NCBI RefSeq assembly: GCF_007097395.1 | Contig: NZ_VKDC01000001.1 | Location: 193,501-257,500, forward strand | Direction of reading: 5' to 3' | DNA length: 64,000 nucleotides | Source of the DNA: Fulvivirga sp. M361 | GTDB lineage: Bacteria > Bacteroidota > Bacteroidia > Cytophagales > Cyclobacteriaceae | In this document: positions 53,324 through 62,069 of the stretch, piece by piece | Layout: each line of letters starts with the position of its first letter | Position numbering within the stretch: position 1 is the stretch's first letter | Notes under the pieces: generated by a model | What the model saw: the letters and a program-made list of their open reading frames with translations, nothing else | The model's database searches: none | Told to the model about the DNA's origin: nothing | Program-made: the position numbers and the translations under genes

Positions 53324-54841
53324 TCAATCCGTCAAGAGCATTTTTCGGGTTTGACTTACTTCTCCATCAGCGTACAAAGTATAGAAATATATTCCGGCGC
53401 CCAATTCACCTGCCGTAATGGTCATAGACCCTGCGCCATTTTCAGATAGCTCGATATTCCTTACCTGCTGTCCGTTAATATCATATAAAAACAATTGGGC
53501 TTTCTGTGTATCTTCCGGTAGGTAGTATCGAATAGTGGTAGACTGATCAAATGGATTAGGTGTATTTTGATACAACTCAAGAGAGCTCAGTGAGCCTGTG
53601 GAGGTATCCGGACTTTGGCCAAGTGCGTCGTCGATAACCCGGGTATTTTCCCTGGTCAAACGTGCTATTACTTTTTCCTGTTCCTCCATTTTCAGGCTCA
53701 TTTCCTGTATGGCTTTGATCATTACGGGGATTAGCTCGTTATAGCGTATACCATATAGCGCATCAGAATCTGCAGGTAAAGCCCGACCGGCCGAATCATA
53801 ACGAATTTCTTTGGTAGGGTCATACACTATTTCCGGAATGACTTTACTCACTTCCTGCGCAATTAATCCGACATGAATCTCATTTTCGTCACTATTTTTC
53901 CATTGATAGCTAACAGGATTCAGTTCCTGGATATGTGCTAAGCCATAGGTGATAGGTTTAATTTTATCCTTTGCACGAATATCTGACGTACTCACGAAGT
54001 TGTTTGCAAAAACATTAAGCCAACCCCTGGAAGAAGCCCCGAGGCTTCTGCCTCCGGAAGGAATTATATTACCAATTGATAGTATTGTGCCATTGCCAAA
54101 TGTAAGATCAAAAATTCCAGTTATACTACGTGTTTGCACTGTTCCTGAATTCACTAACACATCATCTCCAAAAGAGGCAAAGTCGCTAACAGTAATAAAG
54201 GTTTCAAATCTGCCTGCACCTTGCGCCCTTATAGAACCACCAATTGTAAGTTGAGAAGATGCCGAAGTCGTTCCAATACCAACATTCCCATTTGGATTGA
54301 TCACAATATCAGGACTGATCCTGCCAGAGCCCAATGTCTTACCAATATACATGCGACCATTGTTGGCAGGGCTGGCATCCCAAAACAGGATAGCATCCCT
54401 AATACCACTGGTACCCGGGGAGCCGGTAATAATATTACGGTCGGTCAGCGCCATATTCACCGAATAACGATCAAACTGATGTCTCGTTCCATAAAGAGGC
54501 AAACCGGAAATACCGGGGCTGCCCGGCCCTCCAACGGAGGTCCATACATCTCCAACTTTCTCTTCTCCAAAGTCACCGGTAAGCAAATGACCAATGTTAA
54601 ACACATCCGTAAAGTTACTTCCCTGCACCAGGAAGCCTACTCGGTTAGCTACGGTATAACGTCCTGTGCCGGTATTGAATGCATTAAAACTTGCTGTGGG
54701 GATGCCGACCCCTGTTCGCCCGGGTCGTACGGTAGTCACGTTCGGATTTTTGGGAGCGCTGGGGAACCAGAATTCCTGGGCCTGGGCCATAGAAAGAGCC
54801 GACACACACAAAATCATCAGTAGTAATTTGTTGGTTTTCAT
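53324..54841 (-). CDS. Surface protein with S74 (endosialidase-type) chaperone domain and T9SS sorting signal
   Basis: ATG 54839-54841 gives 505 residues and the signal peptide MKTNKLLLMILCVSALSMAQ. The N-terminal 280 residues are beta-rich and resemble the collagen- or tail-fibre-like proteins of Bacteroidota. An S74 domain begins near residue 283 (VSTSDIRAKDKIKPI, then HIQELNPVSYQWKN and EIHVGLIAQEVSKVIPEIVY). In phage tail spikes this domain guides trimer folding and then cuts itself off. The last 75 residues are a type A T9SS C-terminal domain (LYQNTPNPFDQSTTIRYYLP; LYDINGQQVRNIELSENGAG). Trimeric surface display by the type IX system is inferred. Confidence 0.88.
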   Translation of the reverse strand: MKTNKLLLMILCVSALSMAQAQEFWFPSAPKNPNVTTVRPGRTGVGIPTASFNAFNTGTGRYTVANRVGFLVQGSNFTDVFNIGHLLTGDFGEEKVGDVWTSVGGPGSPGISGLPLYGTRHQFDRYSVNMALTDRNIITGSPGTSGIRDAILFWDASPANNGRMYIGKTLGSGRISPDIVINPNGNVGIGTTSASSQLTIGGSIRAQGAGRFETFITVSDFASFGDDVLVNSGTVQTRSITGIFDLTFGNGTILSIGNIIPSGGRSLGASSRGWLNVFANNFVSTSDIRAKDKIKPITYGLAHIQELNPVSYQWKNSDENEIHVGLIAQEVSKVIPEIVYDPTKEIRYDSAGRALPADSDALYGIRYNELIPVMIKAIQEMSLKMEEQEKVIARLTRENTRVIDDALGQSPDTSTGSLSSLELYQNTPNPFDQSTTIRYYLPEDTQKAQLFLYDINGQQVRNIELSENGAGSMTITAGELGAGIYFYTLYADGEVSQTRKMLLTD

Positions 54842-55240
54842 AATAGTGGGGTTAAATTTTAAACTTAAAGTTAAGCCCATATAATGCACCATACTTTGGT
54901 AATTTTTTCTGTTTACTTCATAAGTACTTTTTAATAAAAAATTGATTTATACTATGAAAATACTTAATAATTCATGAAAAATGATTACAAATAAATCATT
55001 ATAAAGATTGAGAAATTGTTCTAATACACTGATAATCAATACTCACCTCTTATCAAAAAAGCGTTTGTTCTATCCTGCTTTGCATATGCATTGAGAACCA
55101 GACAAATACCATAACATTGCTATGGAACACCGAGAGCTTTGGTTAAATCACTTCATCAAAGAATTCAATCCTTTTGTGATCATTATCAACATAATGAGAC
55201 AATAGCTTCAGGGTCTATAACTGTTCCAGGTAGCTATACA
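54842..55240. other. AT-rich gap between the surface protein and pirin genes
   Basis: No gene, RNA or terminator is recognised. It should contain the promoter of the minus-strand surface protein gene and the end of the pirin transcript. The sequence near 54900-55010 is very AT-rich. Confidence 0.5.
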
Positions 55241-56116
55241 TCATTCAGGCAACGGAATATACCCCTTCTCTCCATCTACCATTTTAAATTGCTTCTCTTT
55301 CCAGGCTTTTTTCGCCTCTTCGATCTTTACCTTATCGGAAGACACAAAATTCCAAAATATATACCGTTCTTCTTCGAATGGCTTACCTCCAAACAGTAAG
55401 ACATGTGTATGCTCCCCCATTGCCAAACGACAAACATCTTCTTCTTTTGACACCAGTAAATTGCCTTGTTCTATTCGCTCACCACAGGCTTCTATGTATC
55501 CTTCCACAATGCATACTCCTATTTCACCTTTTAAATTCAGCAGAGTCGTATCTAATTCATACTTATCCTGGCATTTAATTTCTACCATAAACAGCTCTGA
55601 ATGAACCGGCACAGGTGATCTTTTACCGTAGGCCTCACCTGCCACAAGGGTATAAGAAGCCTCATTATCCTTCCAGCGGGGCAATGCTGTATGCTCGGCA
55701 TGAAAAAACTCCGGCTCCATGCTTTCCAGCTCCCTGGGTAACGCCACCCATATCTGAAAGCCATGAAGCACATGTTCTGATCCTGATCTGAGCTCTCCGG
55801 GGGTCCTTTCAGTATGTACGACGCCCTTACCTGCAGTCATCCAGTTTACCGAGCCAGGGGTGATCTTTTGAGCTGTACCAATGCTGTCCCGGTGCATGAT
55901 CTCCCCTTCAAACAGGTAAGTAAGGGTAGATAAACCAATATGAGGATGTTGGCCTATGTCCAGGAAATGTGTTGGACCAACTTTAGAGGGGCCCATATGG
56001 TCAATGAATATAAATGGGCCAATCATTCTCTTTTTTCTAAAAGGAATAAGGCGCCCTACCAGGAAAGAGCCTATATCACGGCTGCGTTCTTCTATTATCA
56101 GTCCGATGTTAGACAT
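55241..56116 (-). CDS. Pirin family protein
   Basis: This 291-residue bicupin has the pirin layout. The N-terminal metal-binding cupin contains PFIFIDHMGPSKVGPTHFLD, IGQHPHIGLSTLTYLFEGEI and MHRDSIGTAQKITPGSVNWM, with the usual His and Glu ligands. A C-terminal cupin, without a metal site, follows. Pirins are Fe-containing; some have quercetinase activity and some modulate partner proteins. Which applies here cannot be read from sequence. It is a single gene on the minus strand. Confidence 0.93.
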   Translation of the reverse strand: MSNIGLIIEERSRDIGSFLVGRLIPFRKKRMIGPFIFIDHMGPSKVGPTHFLDIGQHPHIGLSTLTYLFEGEIMHRDSIGTAQKITPGSVNWMTAGKGVVHTERTPGELRSGSEHVLHGFQIWVALPRELESMEPEFFHAEHTALPRWKDNEASYTLVAGEAYGKRSPVPVHSELFMVEIKCQDKYELDTTLLNLKGEIGVCIVEGYIEACGERIEQGNLLVSKEEDVCRLAMGEHTHVLLFGGKPFEEERYIFWNFVSSDKVKIEEAKKAWKEKQFKMVDGEKGYIPLPE

Positions 56117-56349
56117 ATTGTGATTTCTTTCAATAAAGATAGCTCAATCTAAAGTTATTTTTTCATTTATATCAGCCAGTAGTAACGGTATGAAGCCAGG
56201 AAAATTAAAAATTTTATAACACGCATGCTGTCAGAACATTACATGATTTATTTCAGTTCTAAGTGTTTTTGCCTAGATATAATATACCTGTTATATGCTA
56301 TTGAGTGACAGCGCTTTTGACTCTAGATTTGTAAGGAAGATTTAAAGGT

Positions 56350-57660
56350 ATGGATTGGAGTAAAAGAATAATAGCAGGGTTGATTTTTTTGTGTTGGGGG
56401 GTGCAGGCTGTGGCTGTTGACAGTGGGTCCCGGTTTGATGGGAAGGCCACTAAGGAAGCGTATCTCTCCATACCGTACCGGGTATGGGTATCATCAGAAC
56501 CTTCAGGCGATTTCGCTCATGAGCAACATCGTTTTCGTAGAATTCCGGTAAGTGAAGTTACTTCACAAGCTGCAAAGGTAGTTGAGAAAGGTCTTGATGA
56601 TATTTTTCCATTCGTATACCGGGATGCCTCAGCCGATAAAGAAGATTCCCAACTTTCCAATGCATTTCATTTAATCGCAACGTTGGAAAATGATCTTGTA
56701 CAAATGGAAACTAACGTTCAGACATTTGAACAGAACCAACAGAAAAAAGCGACCTATTTATGGATGATTATTTCGTTTCTCCTGGTCTTATTGATCATTT
56801 TGATATTCAGAAAACATAAACAAGACAGGCTTAAAATGGGTGAGATAAAAAGGCAGCAAGACATCATCACCAAAAACAAAAAACAAATAGAATCACACCA
56901 GGAAGAACTTAGGAAGTTCGCATATGTGACATCTCATAACCTGAAAGCCCCGCTACGCGGGATCGGTCATATTTCAGAATGGCTCGCCAGAGATTATACC
57001 AATAAATTAGACCGACAGGGGACAGAGTTGTTCGAATTAATGCAATCAAGGGTTAGAAAAATAGATTACCTCCTGGATGATATGCTGACCTATCTTAAAA
57101 TGAGCAGCAAAGAAATTCTTCCTGAGTCCGTTGATGTTAAGAGTATGGTCAAGGCCATTGCAGATTCAATATCATCCCCTAAACAATTCAAAATTCTGGC
57201 TAACAAAAACCTTCCTATTCTTAATGCGGGTAAGTTAACGATCTACCAATTACTTTATAATCTGATAGACAATGCGCTTAAATATAGTCACAAGCCTTTT
57301 ATTAAAGTGGAGGTAGGCATGACTAAACTCAATGACCAATGGCACCTGTTCGTAAAAGACAATGGAAACGGTATCGAAGAAAAGTACCAGCACAAGATCT
57401 TTGAAATGTTTCAAACATTAGACCACGAAGAAGAAATAGAGGGTAGCACGGGTATCGGGTTAGCTGTCGTTAAAAAAATAGTAGATACATGGGGCTCTGA
57501 TGTATCACTGGAATCTGAACTTGACGTCGGAACTACGTTTTACATAAGGATTCCTGAGCGTATGATAATATCTTCTCTGGAAAGAAAACCGGCTTTAACG
57601 CTGGAAGAAGCTATTTCCATACAACCAACTGCCACCGGAAGGCCCATTTCCATTGGATAG
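56350..57660 (+). CDS. Sensor histidine kinase with one central membrane helix
   Basis: This 436-residue protein has a signal or anchor helix at the N-terminus, then an extracytoplasmic region of about 110 residues with no recognised domain. A membrane helix (ATYLWMIISFLLVLLIILIF, near 137-156) and a coiled coil lead to the kinase core. The H box is YVTSHNLKAPLRG (His196), the N box LYNLIDNALKYSH, then KDNGNGIEEKYQ and STGIGLAVVKKIVDTW. No receiver domain or regulator gene lies next to it, so it is an orphan kinase. Its last 50 bases overlap the end of the convergent methyltransferase gene. Confidence 0.9.
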   Translation: MDWSKRIIAGLIFLCWGVQAVAVDSGSRFDGKATKEAYLSIPYRVWVSSEPSGDFAHEQHRFRRIPVSEVTSQAAKVVEKGLDDIFPFVYRDASADKEDSQLSNAFHLIATLENDLVQMETNVQTFEQNQQKKATYLWMIISFLLVLLIILIFRKHKQDRLKMGEIKRQQDIITKNKKQIESHQEELRKFAYVTSHNLKAPLRGIGHISEWLARDYTNKLDRQGTELFELMQSRVRKIDYLLDDMLTYLKMSSKEILPESVDVKSMVKAIADSISSPKQFKILANKNLPILNAGKLTIYQLLYNLIDNALKYSHKPFIKVEVGMTKLNDQWHLFVKDNGNGIEEKYQHKIFEMFQTLDHEEEIEGSTGIGLAVVKKIVDTWGSDVSLESELDVGTTFYIRIPERMIISSLERKPALTLEEAISIQPTATGRPISIG

Positions 57661-58321
57661 ACAAGGTGCGATACGGTGCATTCCTGAAGAGCTTCCGCAA
57701 TCCTTCCCTGTGAAAAGACCTTAGTACAGAAACTGCCGCATCATTCTTTACCATATCTGATTTGGAGAACCATGTAGTGAGCCATTTAATGGAATAATAC
57801 GCAAACCAATGGCGGTGTATATCATTTATGACAATGCCTTTCTTCGCTTTGTCACAACATTGATCGAAAAGAGTTACTAGTTGTTCATCTGTAAAATGGT
57901 GCGTGAATAACGTGCTTACCATCACATCATAATCTAACTTATTGAACTTATCTCCAAATATATTCCAGGCCTTATAACTTATTTCCGGATACTTTGCCGT
58001 ATTCCGTTCAGCATACGCCACTATATGGGGATTGGCATCTATACCTATTAATTCCAGGTCAATGCGAGACTTACGGCCCCACTTGGCAATCCTGATTAAC
58101 ATATCTCCACCGCCACAGCCCAGGTCCACAATTTTCAGTCTTTTTGGCTTTTCTTTAAGTCCTGCTATTAGTTTTTTCAACCCATTTGTGGTGACTTCAT
58201 TGCCTCCTAGTAGTCTGTTAATGATCTCCAGTTCCCGAAGTGTCTGGTCAATCACTTCGCCTGAACTGTTCAAGTCATCCATCCATTCTTGTTCTGTCGA
58301 TCTTTTAGAGAAGTCAGGCAT
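57611..58321 (-). CDS. SAM-dependent methyltransferase of the type III PKS cluster
   Basis: This 236-residue class I methyltransferase has the SAM motif KIVDLGCGGGDML (residues about 63-75), GIDANPHIVAYAERN and VSTLFTHHFTDEQL. The ATG at 58319-58321 shares one base with the polyketide synthase stop (TGATG), so the two are coupled; a GTG at 58324 is an alternative. In other bacteria type III PKS genes are followed by methyltransferases that O-methylate the alkylpyrone or resorcinol product, and that role is inferred here. The gene end overlaps the convergent histidine kinase gene. Confidence 0.88.
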   Translation of the reverse strand: MPDFSKRSTEQEWMDDLNSSGEVIDQTLRELEIINRLLGGNEVTTNGLKKLIAGLKEKPKRLKIVDLGCGGGDMLIRIAKWGRKSRIDLELIGIDANPHIVAYAERNTAKYPEISYKAWNIFGDKFNKLDYDVMVSTLFTHHFTDEQLVTLFDQCCDKAKKGIVINDIHRHWFAYYSIKWLTTWFSKSDMVKNDAAVSVLRSFHREGLRKLFRNAPYRTLSIQWKWAFRWQLVVWK

Positions 58322-59415
58322 CACTTGTACGCTACTTCAAGTGTCATACTTTCCAGCGTAAGGCCAGGTCCGAAAGCAAGGCCTAAAATTGACTTCTCAT
58401 CATCTGAGGCTACTATCCGTCCTGATAGCTCCTTCAATACAAACAGGACGGTAGGAGAGGACATATTCCCAAAATGGCGAAGAACGTGATGAGCACTTTG
58501 GTTTTGCTCTTTGGTAATATCCAGTTGTTCTTCAATCACCTGGAGTATCTTCTTACCGCCAGGGTGAATAATATAATGATGGAAATCCAGGTTTTGGTAG
58601 CTATCTCTGAGTCTCACCAGTAGCTGTTGTATTCCATCCTTAATAATACCAGGAACGTAAGAGCTTAGTTTCATCTCAAAGCCAAAATTCCCAATTTTCC
58701 AGGCCATTTCATCTTGTCCGTCAGGCAGCAGGTCGCACATAAAACCGTTTATTTTGAAGGCTGTTTTCTCACCAGGTTCGGACTCTACCAATACAGCTGC
58801 CGACCCATCCCCAAACAGGGCATTAGCCAACAGATTATCGTCCGTCTTCTCCTTCTGAAAGTGAATACTGCACAGCTCCGTGCAAACTATAAGTACTTTT
58901 GATCCCGGCTGTGAAAGGCAAATTGCATTAGCCGTTTTTAAAGCATTAAAAGCGGCATAACAACCCATAAAATTAATACCGGTGCGTTCTATCGTTTTAT
59001 TCAGTCCTAGCTGATAGATCAAATCGATATCCAATCCGGGTGCATACATACCCGTACAGCTCACCACTATCAGATGCGTAATAGTGTGCATGTCAAAATC
59101 CTCCGGTAAACAATCACGTACCGCCGCAACACTTAAATCACAGGCTGCCAACATAAATTGACCTCCTCTTTCTTCTGTATTTGGAAATGGCTCCATGTTC
59201 TCCGAATTAGGATAGAAAGTAAAACCTTCTTTACGGAGATAATCTTCCAGTACAGTATACCGGGAATGTATTCCGGTAGCCCGGTAAAGCAATTTTAAAT
59301 GGTCAGCTTCCTGTGGGTTCAATTGGTGTGCTTTCACCATAAAGGCAAGGACATCCCCCTGGCTTACCTGGTGCTCCGGATTAGCTGTTCCAATCGACGT
59401 TATATAGGCGCTCAT
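58321..59415 (-). CDS. Type III polyketide synthase (chalcone/stilbene synthase-like)
   Basis: This 364-residue thiolase-fold enzyme condenses an acyl-CoA starter with malonyl-CoA units to an aromatic or pyrone product. The catalytic triad is present: Cys120 in IVVSCTGMYAPG, His284 in YIIHPGGKKI and Asn317 in RHFGNMSSPTVLFVL. The C-terminal GFGPG-like loop reads LAFGPGLTLE. The product may be an alkylpyrone or alkylresorcinol; which one cannot be decided from sequence. It is coupled to a methyltransferase and diverges from a UbiA-type prenyltransferase 53 bases away. Confidence 0.93.
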   Translation of the reverse strand: MSAYITSIGTANPEHQVSQGDVLAFMVKAHQLNPQEADHLKLLYRATGIHSRYTVLEDYLRKEGFTFYPNSENMEPFPNTEERGGQFMLAACDLSVAAVRDCLPEDFDMHTITHLIVVSCTGMYAPGLDIDLIYQLGLNKTIERTGINFMGCYAAFNALKTANAICLSQPGSKVLIVCTELCSIHFQKEKTDDNLLANALFGDGSAAVLVESEPGEKTAFKINGFMCDLLPDGQDEMAWKIGNFGFEMKLSSYVPGIIKDGIQQLLVRLRDSYQNLDFHHYIIHPGGKKILQVIEEQLDITKEQNQSAHHVLRHFGNMSSPTVLFVLKELSGRIVASDDEKSILGLAFGPGLTLESMTLEVAYK

Positions 59416-59468
59416 TGAATCAATAATACTTAAAAATTTATACCTTGGTGGTAAACGGGTCTCAGTTT

Positions 59469-60350
59469 ATGCTAAAAAAATCCACATGGCTTCATCTCCG
59501 CATTCCTTTCTCATTTTTTCTCTTACCTGTATTTCTTTTCGCTTTATCCGTTTCACCTAATATTAAGGCGGACCGTATAGTCATTGTTTTCGTGATATTA
59601 CACTTTTTCTTGTATCCTGCCAGCAATGGTTACAATAGCTACTTCGATAAAGACGAAAAAAGTATAGGCGGGCTAAAGAATCCGCCAAAGGTATCCAAGG
59701 ATTTATACCTGGCTGCTTTACTATTCGATATGATTGCACTACTTCTTGGGTTTATGATAAGCTGGCAGTTTGCACTAATGCTGTTCATTTATGGCATGGT
59801 GTCCAAGGCTTATAGTCATCCAATAGTACGTATCAAAAAATATCCATTTACCAGTTGGTTCATAGCGGGGCTTTTTCAAGGTTTTTTCACTTTTTTAATG
59901 AGCTATCTGGCGTTGAATGACTTTGACTTTGCTCAACTGCAAAAAAGTACGCTTCTCTGGGCGGCTTTACTTTCTTCTGCCATTCTTTGGGGCTCTTACC
60001 CCATGACGCAGATCTATCAGCATGAAGAAGATGCAAAAAGAGGGGATGTCACATTGAGTCTTAAGCTGGGCATTTTAGGCACTTTCCATTTTACAGCCTT
60101 CGCATTTACGCTCGCTTCAGGATTTTTTGCATGGTACTTTATATCCGTATATGAGATCTATTACGCCATCGTTTTTTTTGTGGCCATGTCTCCGGTTGTG
60201 TCCTTTTTCGGATTCTGGTACTTTAAAACCAGAAAAGATCTGAGCCAGGCAAATTATACCAATACCATGCGGCTGAACTTTATTTCATCGTGTAGTCTTA
60301 ATTTCTTTTTCATATACTTTTTTCTGCATTCTATGCATTTTATAGGATAA
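59469..60350 (+). CDS. UbiA-family prenyltransferase-like membrane protein
   Basis: ATG 59469 gives 293 residues; the frame extends to a TTG at 59445, which is less likely. It has about eight membrane helices. The first prenyl-diphosphate motif is degenerate (NGYNSYFDKDEKSIGG, an N-D-D pattern), and the second is PMTQIYQHEEDAKRGDVTLS. The family attaches isoprenoid chains to aromatic rings. It is divergent from a type III PKS, so prenylation of that product is an attractive but unproven role. The unusual motif 1 leaves room for another function. Confidence 0.8.
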   Translation: MLKKSTWLHLRIPFSFFLLPVFLFALSVSPNIKADRIVIVFVILHFFLYPASNGYNSYFDKDEKSIGGLKNPPKVSKDLYLAALLFDMIALLLGFMISWQFALMLFIYGMVSKAYSHPIVRIKKYPFTSWFIAGLFQGFFTFLMSYLALNDFDFAQLQKSTLLWAALLSSAILWGSYPMTQIYQHEEDAKRGDVTLSLKLGILGTFHFTAFAFTLASGFFAWYFISVYEIYYAIVFFVAMSPVVSFFGFWYFKTRKDLSQANYTNTMRLNFISSCSLNFFFIYFFLHSMHFIG

Positions 60351-60538
60351 GCATTCAGCTGAGTGCAGTTATCACGCATACCGAAGCTTTGGTGAGCATG
60401 CCATCATTTCCTTCATTTCTGAGACCGCACAGTTTTTATTTTGCCCTGGTCTCAAGACTATGACTGGTGTCCAGTCCCTCCTCAATTGACGTGTAGAGTT
60501 GGATGATGAACTCTATTTGCAATTTTGGGAAGTTCTCG

Positions 60539-60605
60539 ACCATAGCCGTCAGTTTAAGGGTCAATGTTAGAGAACCCATAGATCCTTAAACTGACGGACT
60601 ATGGT
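60539..60605. repeat. Long inverted repeat beside the IS110 remnant
   Basis: ACCATAGCCGTCAGTTTAAGG (60539-60559) is, apart from one inserted base, the reverse complement of 60584-60605, with a 24-base loop. It lies 190 bases after the UbiA gene and 63 bases from the transposase remnant. No T-tract follows. It may be a MITE-like or transposon-end structure, or a terminator for both strands. Confidence 0.65.
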
Positions 60606-60667
60606 TACAAACTTAAACCAGAGGGGTATGTCTTGTCCTGAAATCCAGCGAGAGGGTATCTTTTGAT

Positions 60668-61291
60668 TTAAGTAAAAATATAATTTCTTTCCTGCTCTGA
60701 TAAACTGACTTTGGCTAACATTTTTTTGATAGAGATAATCTTCTTCTGCCTTTCATAGCCTTGATGATGGCCGAGATAATCAGGATTAAATTCCTCCTTA
60801 TTAGTGAGCATATGGTATATAATGGCCGCTAATTTTCTGGCAGTAGCTGTAATGGCGGCACCTCTTCCTTTTCTGTAAGCAACTCTGTTGAAGAATTGCT
60901 TAAGAGGATGTTCTTTTGTATTACCAATGGCATTAGCTGCTTGTCTAAGCGCTAAGCTTAATTCATTCCTCCCTTTTGGTGTTCTACTGCTAATCAATTT
61001 TCCACCCGTGATTTTATTATTGGGTGCAAGCCTCATCCAACTCACAAAATGTTTAGAACTTGGAAATTTATGGATGCCCTCTCCAATTGTACTTAGTAAA
61101 CACAGCACTGTGCCATGACTGACGCCATTTATTTGATACAAATCGACACCGAAGATTTGGTGAGCAATGGATCTAAGGTCAAACCTTAGATCATTTTTAT
61201 GAGTTTTTTTCTTTGTAACCTTTCGTGAGGGTAAACCAGATTTTAGGAAGGACTCAATCGTACCATTTAAGCTCAGGGTTTTTCCAAAGAC
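60668..61291 (-). pseudogene. IS110-family transposase, C-terminal remnant
   Basis: The frame is open from an in-frame stop at 61292-61294 to the stop at 60668-60670. It contains the transposase IS116/IS110/IS902 domain: QINGVSHGTVLCLLSTIGEG, SWMRLAPNNKITGGKL and AITATARKLAAIIYHMLTNK. The N-terminal DEDD catalytic half is missing and no element ends are found, so it cannot transpose by itself. A shorter frame starts at 61141, but homologous sequence (HKNDLRFDLRSIAHQIFGVD) extends upstream of that, which shows truncation rather than a small intact gene. Confidence 0.82.
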
Positions 61292-61615
61292 TCAAACAAG
61301 GTACCAGTTGTTTATATTAATCAAAAGAACAGCTTTCGCCAGATTTTAGGACGGGTCAGGATATATGCAGTCTATGTTCATGGTTAGTTTTTCTAACCAC
61401 ATATTTTTTTCGATTCTAGAAGCCGTTTTCATTCGGGACTACAATTATCAATTAATCGATTCTAAATTATATCCCCTCGACCTCATTCAACTTCTCCAAA
61501 AGCCAAGTTTGATGTTTTTCGCATGAAGTTTGATGTTTTTCGCGTAGATGTTTTACCCATTATCTTCTCAATTTTGAGCCAACTAAATTTAAATATTTTA
61601 CAATTATAGACAAGA
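61292..61615. other. Scar region with a short tandem repeat
   Basis: No gene is seen. An 18-base unit (AAGTTTGATGTTTTTCGC) occurs at 61505-61522 and again at 61526-61543, a period of 21. The sequence around it is AT-rich and unlike either neighbour. It may be debris from mobile elements. Confidence 0.5.
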
Positions 61616-61810
61616 GTGAATTTTCAGACAGTGACCATTGATATGACATCTGAGCCCGATCGTTCTGGAAGAATATCCGGATTTACCTCGGTTTCTTTCC
61701 CAAGCAATGTTATTTCAGCAGACGCATCCATTGTTGAATTTCGAATCGATTACGGCAATGATAATGACCACCATGTAAGAATATTTGGATCTCAAGTGTA
61801 TGTGGTTTAA
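61616..61810 (+). CDS. Small hypothetical protein or gene fragment
   Basis: A 64-codon frame starts at GTG 61616. The product reads like folded protein: VTIDMTSEPDRSGRISGFTS and EFRIDYGNDNDHHVRIFGSQ. The C-terminal NDNDHHV pattern recurs in hypothetical Bacteroidota proteins as I remember them, but I cannot name a family. It lies in a scar region, so a fragment is as likely as a real gene. Confidence 0.3.
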   Translation: MNFQTVTIDMTSEPDRSGRISGFTSVSFPSNVISADASIVEFRIDYGNDNDHHVRIFGSQVYVV

Positions 61811-62069
61811 GTAAAACCAGAAATTACGTAGTATTTCAAATGGACATATTTCCGAAAAATCTTTCTCTAAATGTAAATTTTGAATCAATATGAGACTTTT
61901 TGATGATTTATTATATTCCTCCTGGCGCGCATATAGCGATAGCGCCATGCGTGCTGATTTAGGGATGTAGCGTTAGCGTTGATCCGTCATTGTATACATG
62001 ATTACACCAGGTTGGCTGACTTGATCTTCAGTTTTCATTCCTTCAAATAGGGAAAATACCCGGAATAAA

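Noticed and set aside
60668-61141. Intact small IS110 transposase
   Set aside because: Homologous sequence extends upstream of its ATG and the catalytic half is absent, so it is a truncated remnant.
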